DNA of 64,000 bases, from positions 434,001-498,000 of the forward strand of contig NZ_BAAAFH010000011.1 in NCBI RefSeq assembly GCF_039523435.1, written 5' to 3'. How positions within the stretch are numbered: position 1 is the stretch's first letter; each line of letters begins with the position of its first letter. Below the pieces are notes generated by a model. That model did no database searches, was not told where the DNA came from, and saw only the letters and a program-made list of their open reading frames with translations. This DNA is from Wandonia haliotis (lineage in GTDB: Bacteria; Bacteroidota; Bacteroidia; Flavobacteriales_D; Crocinitomicaceae). The translations under genes and the position numbers were made by a program. Shown in pieces: positions 58,634 to 64,000 of the stretch.

Positions 58634-58674
58634 TGAATTGTAACAAAAACAAAGCGCTTACGTTATAGCAGTAA

Positions 58675-59775
58675 ATGAGATTGTGGATCACATATATGTT
58701 TGTAGCTTTTACCGGCTTTTTATACAGTCAGGAAAGCACACCTCTTTCTGAAGCGGAATACCGCCTTTCAGTAAAGTTAGATGCATTACGTGCTGCAAAA
58801 ACACCTCAGGATCTTCAGGCCCGCAATACAGAATTGAAAAAAGAGTTGGAAAAAACATTCCAACTTGAGGGAGTAATGAACTATCCTTTTTCAAGACTTA
58901 CATCGATGGGAACGATCAAATCTCCCGACAATGCGGTTCGGCTTTTTAACTGGAATATAGAGAACAAAGATTTTACACACGAATACTTCTGTTACGTTCT
59001 GTATGATAACCCTCGTAAAAAGCAGGTTGAAGTCACAGAGCTAACTGACAACTCGATTATGCTTCCTGCCCGTCCCGATGAAACACTTACGGCAGAAAAC
59101 TGGTACGGTGCATTATATTACGCCATTATACCAAAAAAAAGAAGAGGTAAAATGTATTACACCCTTCTGGGATGGGATGGTAATACAGCCAGTTCAAACA
59201 TTAAGTTAATGGATGTGCTTTACTTCGCGGGTAGTCGTCCCAAATTGGGTTACAATCTTTTTAAGAACGAAGAAGGTACACATAAACGTTTATTCTTTGA
59301 ACATAAAGAACAGGCAGTTATGACAATGCGATACGATCAACAAAGAAATATGATCGTCTATGACCATCTTTCTCCTGAATCACCTGCACTAAAAGGTTTT
59401 TATTCGTACTACGTACCGGATATGAGTTACGATGCTTATGAGTATGTAAATGACTACTGGATGTATCGTGCGGACATTATTTCAACCAACGAAGAAAATC
59501 GTGGCAAGAAAATGACGATTTACACTTTAAACAGTCAAAAAGGTGGTGCCGAAAAACGCGAAATGAAAACTACCTGGATCAGTCCTACTGATGAGGAAGC
59601 GCCTGTTAGCAATGGTAAACATACTGCTGTGCTTCCCGATGGTCAGAATAACGCTAAAGATTCTCGTAAGAAAGTTAAAATTACGAATCAGCAACCGGGA
59701 ACACCACAACCGGATTACAAGCAACCAAAAAGAAAAAAGAACGCACCTGGTTCTATTCTTCAAAGAGGTCAGTAA
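58675..59775 (+). CDS. Exported protein of unknown function
   Basis: The protein has 366 residues. The N-terminus (MRLWITYMFVAFTGFLYS) is a signal peptide. The mature chain has a helical segment (LRAAKTPQDLQARNTELKKE) then a beta-rich domain (YAIIPKKRRGKMYYTLLGWDG; GYNLFKNEEGTHKRLFFE). The C-terminus is basic and Pro/Lys-rich (PDYKQPKRKKNAPGSILQRG). It resembles Bacteroidota-restricted exported proteins without a named function. No T9SS tail is present. Confidence 0.72.
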   Translation: MRLWITYMFVAFTGFLYSQESTPLSEAEYRLSVKLDALRAAKTPQDLQARNTELKKELEKTFQLEGVMNYPFSRLTSMGTIKSPDNAVRLFNWNIENKDFTHEYFCYVLYDNPRKKQVEVTELTDNSIMLPARPDETLTAENWYGALYYAIIPKKRRGKMYYTLLGWDGNTASSNIKLMDVLYFAGSRPKLGYNLFKNEEGTHKRLFFEHKEQAVMTMRYDQQRNMIVYDHLSPESPALKGFYSYYVPDMSYDAYEYVNDYWMYRADIISTNEENRGKKMTIYTLNSQKGGAEKREMKTTWISPTDEEAPVSNGKHTAVLPDGQNNAKDSRKKVKITNQQPGTPQPDYKQPKRKKNAPGSILQRGQ

Positions 59776-59918
59776 TTCCTTTTTTGGTTGTAGTAAAATC
59801 ATTCCTTTTTATTAACATTTTTTGGCTTTAAAAATGCAACAACTCTAGCACAGCAGGGGCTAACAGTTAATTCTTTGTTAAAGGATGTTAATAATGAAAA
59901 TAGGGTGTAATTAAATTC

Positions 59919-60025
59919 TAATTTTGCGTTATACAATGTACAATTCTAAAGTATCTCCTACTTCACAGGAGGATTCTTAAAGCAACAATGAAAAGCTCTT
60001 TTCCGCCCGGAGAGGAGCTTTTTAC
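59919..60025 (+). ncRNA. Candidate small RNA (promoter box, hairpin, terminator)
   Basis: TAATTTTG (59919-59926) is an exact -7 box. It is followed by an imperfect hairpin ATCTCCT/AGGAGGAT (59953-59974) and a terminator AAAAGCTC/GAGCTTTT (59991-60021) with a T-run. The transcript would be about 90 bases, with no convincing coding frame; the AGGAGG of the hairpin could look like a ribosome site but leads to no credible gene. It may be a regulatory RNA or the leader of sucD. Confidence 0.4.
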
Positions 60026-60096
60026 TTTTGAGTTTCTTCGGGTAGATTTGCTCTGTTATTTTTTCATTATCGGTTGATAAATTTTGTCTGTTATTC

Positions 60097-60127
60097 TTGG
60101 CTATTCTCAATCAAAGAACTATTTTTG
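60097..60127 (+). promoter_or_regulatory. Promoter of sucD
   Basis: TTG (60097-60099), 20 bases, then TATTTTTG (60120-60127) fit the Bacteroidota consensus. The ATG lies 37 bases further on. Confidence 0.5.
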
Positions 60128-60164
60128 GTGGCATTGAAAAAATAGCTAATAAAATTCGCATAAG

Positions 60165-61043
60165 ATGAGCGTACTGGTAAATAAAGATTCGAAAGTAATT
60201 GTACAAGGTTTTACAGGTAGTGAAGGAACATTCCACGCCGGACAAATGATTGAATATGGAACCAACGTTGTTGGTGGTGTAACACCCGGAAAAGGAGGAA
60301 CTACTCACCTGGATAAGCCTGTTTTTAATACAGTTTCGGATGCGGTTAAAGAAACCGGAGCTAATGTTTCTATCATCTTTGTTCCACCTGCATTTGCTGC
60401 CGACGCCATTATGGAAGCTGCTAATGCCGGAATTAAAGTGGTAGTTTGTATCACAGAAGGAATTCCTGTAGCTGATATGGTGAATGCAAAAGAATACCTT
60501 CGTGACTATGACGTTACGCTTATCGGACCAAACTGTCCTGGAGTTATTACTCCGGGTGAAGCAAAAGTTGGTATCATGCCTGGTTTTGTATTCAAGAAAG
60601 GTAAAATCGGAATTGTTTCCAAGTCAGGAACCCTTACATACGAAGCAGCTGATCAGGTTGTAAAAGCAGGAATGGGAATCACTACTGCAATTGGTATCGG
60701 AGGAGACCCGATCATCGGTACAACAACTAAAGAAGCTGTTCAGATGCTTATGGCTGATCCGGAAACAGAAGGAATTATCATGATCGGTGAGATTGGTGGT
60801 AATCTGGAAGCTTTGGCTGCTGAATGGGTTAAAGAAAACGGAACAAAACCTGTTGTTGGGTTTATCGCTGGAGAAACAGCACCAAAAGGACGTACAATGG
60901 GACACGCAGGTGCAATTGTAGGTGGTGAAAATGATACAGCAGAAGCAAAAAAACGTATCATGAAGGAATGTGGTATCCACGTAGTAGACTCACCTGCTCA
61001 GATTGGAGCTAAAATGGCAGAAGTACTAGGTGTACATGCTTAA
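60165..61043 (+). CDS. sucD: Succinyl-CoA synthetase alpha subunit
   Basis: The protein has 292 residues, the normal length. VQGFTGSEGTFHA binds CoA, and the phospho-His is in GRTMGHAGAIVGG. SKSGTLTYEAADQV and GIGGDPIIGTT are further family marks. It works with SucC in the TCA cycle, turning succinyl-CoA into succinate with NTP formation. SucC is not next to it, as usual for many Bacteroidota. A strong terminator follows. Confidence 0.96.
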   Translation: MSVLVNKDSKVIVQGFTGSEGTFHAGQMIEYGTNVVGGVTPGKGGTTHLDKPVFNTVSDAVKETGANVSIIFVPPAFAADAIMEAANAGIKVVVCITEGIPVADMVNAKEYLRDYDVTLIGPNCPGVITPGEAKVGIMPGFVFKKGKIGIVSKSGTLTYEAADQVVKAGMGITTAIGIGGDPIIGTTTKEAVQMLMADPETEGIIMIGEIGGNLEALAAEWVKENGTKPVVGFIAGETAPKGRTMGHAGAIVGGENDTAEAKKRIMKECGIHVVDSPAQIGAKMAEVLGVHA

Positions 61044-61063
61044 ATAATAAGAGTTAAAAAAAT

Positions 61064-61095
61064 AAAAATCCTGCTTTTACCGGCAGGATTTTTTT
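61064..61095 (+). terminator. Rho-independent terminator after sucD
   Basis: AAAAATCCTGC and GCAGGATTTTT form an 11-bp stem with an eight-base loop, followed by T's. Confidence 0.85.
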
Positions 61096-61155
61096 GTTTG
61101 CCCCATTTCGTTTCATACAGATTACTTCTATATTTACGCTACTTAATAAAAGACT

Positions 61156-63228
61156 ATGCGTTTTCCCTGGTTTAACAGTGACATCTTTAAAAGGTATAAG
61201 GCTAAACAACCTGTTGAGCAGTACCTTTCTTCTTATTTTGATGAAAACAGAGGATGGATACACTGTAAAGATCAGGTGCGGGTATTAACAACACTTGTTC
61301 ACGCTATCCGTCCGGATCAGAAAACAACTCAACATTCTATTCGGCATTTCCTTGATATATTGGAACGAAATCCTGTATACGCAAGAGAATTAGGTTCTTT
61401 TTTATCCAATTTGTTTAACAACCGGAATTTCAAACCCATTCTTACAGATGCGGAAATACTTGAAGACACACATTTTCTTCGGGAAGTAAAAAGACGTATT
61501 ATTGCCAAGCTTCTCCCCTACCAACCGAAATCCGATACACTTGAGTTTATTCTTAATCAGGTTTTCTTTTCTTCAAATGATCCCTTGTGGATTGATTCAA
61601 TTCCCGAAGAAGAACTGAATTATCTTTTTGACCTGCTTGGGTTCAAAACCATCTTTAGCAGAATATCCGAGAACTCAGCATTCGACCAATTGTTTGAATC
61701 AATTGAGTTACTTATCTGGCGAATTAACGGACGGGTAATGGAAACGGAAGTTCTTCGTATGGTTCCTGAGTATGATTCACACGAAAGTTCCTTTGTTGCT
61801 CTTGAAAATGAACTTACCGAACTTCGTAAAGTTATTTTTTCTTCTCCGGATTTTCAGCTGACCCCGGAAACAATGGCTCTGAAACAATTTCTTGTTCTTC
61901 ATAAACAATGTGAACAGTTTATTGACAAAGCATTTCAGAACAGTGCCAAGTACGGTATATCTATGAAAGTAAATCAACATTTACTTCGGATTCGTCAGCA
62001 GTTAACCCGACTAAAAGTTCTTCTCGACATTCTTACCATTGAAGGACAAAATGACATGAAGGGAAATACCGTACGTCTGGCAAAACTCCTGATAGATATC
62101 AATTGCCGGAAGAATAATGTCCGACAGTTAATCAATGAAAGTACACAACTCGTTTCGTATGAAATAACTCAGCATACTGCAAAAACAGGAGAACATTATA
62201 TCACATCTGACCGGAAAGAGTACATGGAAATGCTCAAAGCCTCTATGGGAGGTGGTTTAATAGTCGGGATTATGTGTATTATAAAAGTGCTGTTAGCCAA
62301 AGTCCATGTCAGTGATTTCGGACACGCTTTCCTATACAGTGCAAACTACGCGTTCGGATTTATTGCCATTTATTTGTTAGGTTTTACACTGGCGACCAAA
62401 CAACCTGCAATGACTGCTGCTGCTTTTATCAATGAATTAAAAAAGGGACTGGACAAAGGAGCCAAATCAAAAACAAAATATGATGATTTTGCCCGGCTTT
62501 TTGCCCGATTATTCAGGTCTCAGTTTATAGCCTTCGTCGGTAACGTAATAATAGCATTTCCTGTCGCTTTAGCAGGGGTATTTTTAATTGACCTGGCTTT
62601 TGATTATAATATAGCTACTTCAAAAGCGGATAAACTGATTACTGACCTTAGCCCTCTTCATTCTCCTGCCATATTTCATGCAGCTATTGCCGGAGTTTTC
62701 CTGTTTCTATCGGGCATTATCTCTGGGAGTATTGCCAACAGAGACCGCTACCTTCAGGTTCCTTACCGGATCAAAGAGCATCCTATCCTTAAATTAAGTC
62801 TGGGAAGAAGAAAAACCGAACAAATAGCACAATTCTATGAGAAAAAATGGGCAGGAATTATGTCTAATCTCTGGTTCGGGGTATTCATGGGGTCCACGGC
62901 TTCTATCGGTGCTTTTATAGGGCTGGATCTGGACATCAGGCACATCACGTTTGCAAGTGGAAATCTGGCATTGGGACTATATGGAAATGATTTTGAAATT
63001 ACGCTGTGGATGCTGTTACTTGGCATCCTTGGAATAGGAATCATTGGTCTCATAAACTTCCTGGTAAGTTTTATTCTTTCACTGCTCCTGGCTTTCCGGT
63101 CCAGAAACATTCCTTTTTCTGAAATACGATTTGTTTTTTCATCCAACTGGCAACATTTTAAAAAGCACCCGACCAGTTTCTTCTTCCCGGTAGAAAACAA
63201 GAAAAAACCGGAAGAATCAGTAAAATAA
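61156..63228 (+). CDS. SpecificRecomb (PF10136/Gcr) family membrane protein
   Basis: The protein has 690 residues. The N-terminal 360 residues are helical and soluble. The rest has about six membrane helices and carries the family signatures YITSDRKEYMEMLKASMGGG, LLGFTLATKQPAMTAAAF, and LRFSSNWQ-like near the end (RFVFSSNWQHF). The family was named a site-specific recombinase after work on Neisseria pilin, but no tyrosine- or serine-recombinase active site is visible, so the name is doubtful. A membrane role is more likely. No invertible repeats are seen beside it. Confidence 0.8.
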   Translation: MRFPWFNSDIFKRYKAKQPVEQYLSSYFDENRGWIHCKDQVRVLTTLVHAIRPDQKTTQHSIRHFLDILERNPVYARELGSFLSNLFNNRNFKPILTDAEILEDTHFLREVKRRIIAKLLPYQPKSDTLEFILNQVFFSSNDPLWIDSIPEEELNYLFDLLGFKTIFSRISENSAFDQLFESIELLIWRINGRVMETEVLRMVPEYDSHESSFVALENELTELRKVIFSSPDFQLTPETMALKQFLVLHKQCEQFIDKAFQNSAKYGISMKVNQHLLRIRQQLTRLKVLLDILTIEGQNDMKGNTVRLAKLLIDINCRKNNVRQLINESTQLVSYEITQHTAKTGEHYITSDRKEYMEMLKASMGGGLIVGIMCIIKVLLAKVHVSDFGHAFLYSANYAFGFIAIYLLGFTLATKQPAMTAAAFINELKKGLDKGAKSKTKYDDFARLFARLFRSQFIAFVGNVIIAFPVALAGVFLIDLAFDYNIATSKADKLITDLSPLHSPAIFHAAIAGVFLFLSGIISGSIANRDRYLQVPYRIKEHPILKLSLGRRKTEQIAQFYEKKWAGIMSNLWFGVFMGSTASIGAFIGLDLDIRHITFASGNLALGLYGNDFEITLWMLLLGILGIGIIGLINFLVSFILSLLLAFRSRNIPFSEIRFVFSSNWQHFKKHPTSFFFPVENKKKPEESVK

Positions 63229-63229
63229 A

Positions 63230-63261
63230 AAGCGAAGAGAATTTTAAACATCCCTTCGCTT
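63230..63261. terminator. Hairpin between convergent genes
   Basis: AAGCGAAG and CTTCGCTT form an 8-bp stem with a 16-base loop. The T-run is weak. It may terminate the membrane protein gene and the leftward helical repeat gene. Confidence 0.5.
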
Positions 63262-63287
63262 CTATTATTCGATAAACATTTCCGGAG

Positions 63288-63887
63288 TTATTTTTGAAAA
63301 ATAGCCTTCTTTAAATGTGAATAAGCTAATGCTATCTCCTCCTGAAAAACATCCCACCGGGAATCATTCTCCGTATTCTTTCTGAATTTATCCCGGATAT
63401 CTTCTATTGTCTCTTCCAACTGTTTCTTACGCTTATCAAACTCTACTGAAGCTTTTGTCTTTGCTTCATCGTAATAATCGTCAAGAATCTCCAGTTCAAT
63501 TTTAACTTTCTCCAAAGCAGCCAATAATTCCGGGTACCAATTAACATACAGCGGGTGACTTTTGATCTGGTTTTCTATTTCACGTACCTTAGTAATGATC
63601 TTGTGTTTCTGTTCACGAAATGCTTCTACAGTTTCAGCTTTTCCCAGGGCTAATTGCACCTGAAGGTCTTCTAACTGAGCTTTGTATTCATTCCACAACT
63701 CTTTTGACCCTTCATATTTCTGCTTAAAGTCATTAACGTATGAATTAAAATCTTTCTTTACCTCTTCATACTTATCTTTTGCGGCCATCTTTCCCAGTGC
63801 CAATTGAACCTGAAACTCCTCCAATTCTTTTGCAACTTTTCGAAAACCAGCCGATATCTGCTCAATTACATGCGTATTTTCATCCAT
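63288..63887 (-). CDS. Helical repeat/coiled-coil protein
   Basis: The 199-residue protein has no signal or membrane helix and is almost all helix. Two related segments can be read: LEEFQVQLALGKMAAKDKYE near 16 and LEDLQVQLALGKAETVEAFR near 71, with spacing of about 55 residues. The rest continues in charged heptad-like helices. Proteins with the LQVQLALGKAE motif are common in Bacteroidota, but their function is unknown. It might be a scaffold or stress protein, phasin-like in feel. Confidence 0.75.
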   Translation of the reverse strand: MDENTHVIEQISAGFRKVAKELEEFQVQLALGKMAAKDKYEEVKKDFNSYVNDFKQKYEGSKELWNEYKAQLEDLQVQLALGKAETVEAFREQKHKIITKVREIENQIKSHPLYVNWYPELLAALEKVKIELEILDDYYDEAKTKASVEFDKRKKQLEETIEDIRDKFRKNTENDSRWDVFQEEIALAYSHLKKAIFQK

Positions 63888-64000
63888 TTTCTTTCGTTTT
63901 TATGCTGTGAAAATAAAAGTACACTCCGAAATTTCAAATGACTTTTGTCAGTTCAGTATAAACTAAAAATAAAGTGATTTTGCTACTCGATAGGTGTTGG

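Larger units (their letters stand above)
59776..60164. other. 389-base spacer with a candidate small RNA and the sucD promoter
   Basis: The first 140 bases are A+T-rich with no feature that I see. A -7 box, two hairpins and a T-run lie at 59919-60025 (listed as ncRNA). The sucD promoter lies at 60097-60127. No open frame is convincing. Confidence 0.5.

Noticed and set aside
61156..63228. The Gcr-like protein as the recombinase that drives the cassette array.
   Set aside because: It has no recombinase active site, is a membrane protein, and lies 34 kb away from the array. The name alone is not evidence.
1..64000. tRNA or rRNA genes in the intergenic gaps.
   Set aside because: I saw no cloverleaf-like arm set, no GTTCRANNC box in a fitting context and no rRNA-like conserved blocks. 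A tRNAscan run would settle this.

Overview
The window looks like chromosome of a Bacteroidota bacterium, probably order Flavobacteriales (Crocinitomicaceae/Cryomorphaceae-like; the exact family is a guess). Reasons: several secreted proteins end in type IX secretion (T9SS) sorting domains, there is a PorE-like T9SS component, menaquinone genes, a type III glutamine synthetase, a SpecificRecomb-family membrane protein, low G+C, and promoters of the Bacteroidota type (-7 box TAnnTTTG, sometimes with a -33 TTTG about 19 bases upstream). Shine-Dalgarno sequences are mostly absent. I saw no rRNA, tRNA, CRISPR array, prophage or replication origin.

Layout. 1-9.8 kb: housekeeping and membrane genes (YigZ, M42 peptidase, orphan histidine kinase, CAP protein, fatty-acid desaturase, ElyC-like protein, MscS, HolA, DEAD-box helicase). 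10-16.2 kb: secreted proteins with T9SS tails and a TonB-dependent receptor. 16.3-26.8 kb: an accessory block, described below. 26.9-34.6 kb: glutamine synthetase III, then a four-gene operon (Na+ symporter, acetyltransferase, M20 amidohydrolase, alanine racemase) and a lytic transglycosylase. 34.6-45.9 kb: CBS protein, UbiB kinase, Maf, MenA/MenC, a dicarboxylate symporter, a META lipoprotein and an inserted DUF2461 gene. 46-64 kb: fused branched-chain/alpha-ketoacid dehydrogenase E1, PHB-depolymerase-like esterase, MiaA, glycosyltransferase, QueE-PorE-UbiA operon, divergent acyl-CoA reductase and ferredoxin, SucD, SpecificRecomb-family protein and a helical repeat protein.

The main discovery is the block at about 16.33-26.8 kb. 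It starts with the decayed 3' end of a tyrosine recombinase (HTL.H, LLGHSSSKT and the terminal SPFDDL remain; the catalytic Tyr and first-box Arg are lost). About eleven units follow, all on the + strand, each with one to three genes and each ending in an imperfect palindrome that fits an integron attC site. In an integron cassette, the left core of attC is complementary to the first bases of its own cassette. Here that complementarity is 9/9 in four units (1, 6, 7, 10) and 8/9 in three more (2, 5, 8). Cargo includes a ParDE toxin-antitoxin pair with a third overlapping gene, an S41-like peptidase, a rhomboid protease, a zinc-ribbon protein, DUF6896-like and DUF5958-like proteins and a lipoprotein. 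I read it as a chromosomal cassette array whose integrase has died. The remnant points the same way as the cassettes, as in the reversed integron of Treponema denticola.

Five or six housekeeping genes have a perfect or near-perfect -7 box only 4-8 bases before the start codon, which suggests leaderless mRNAs.
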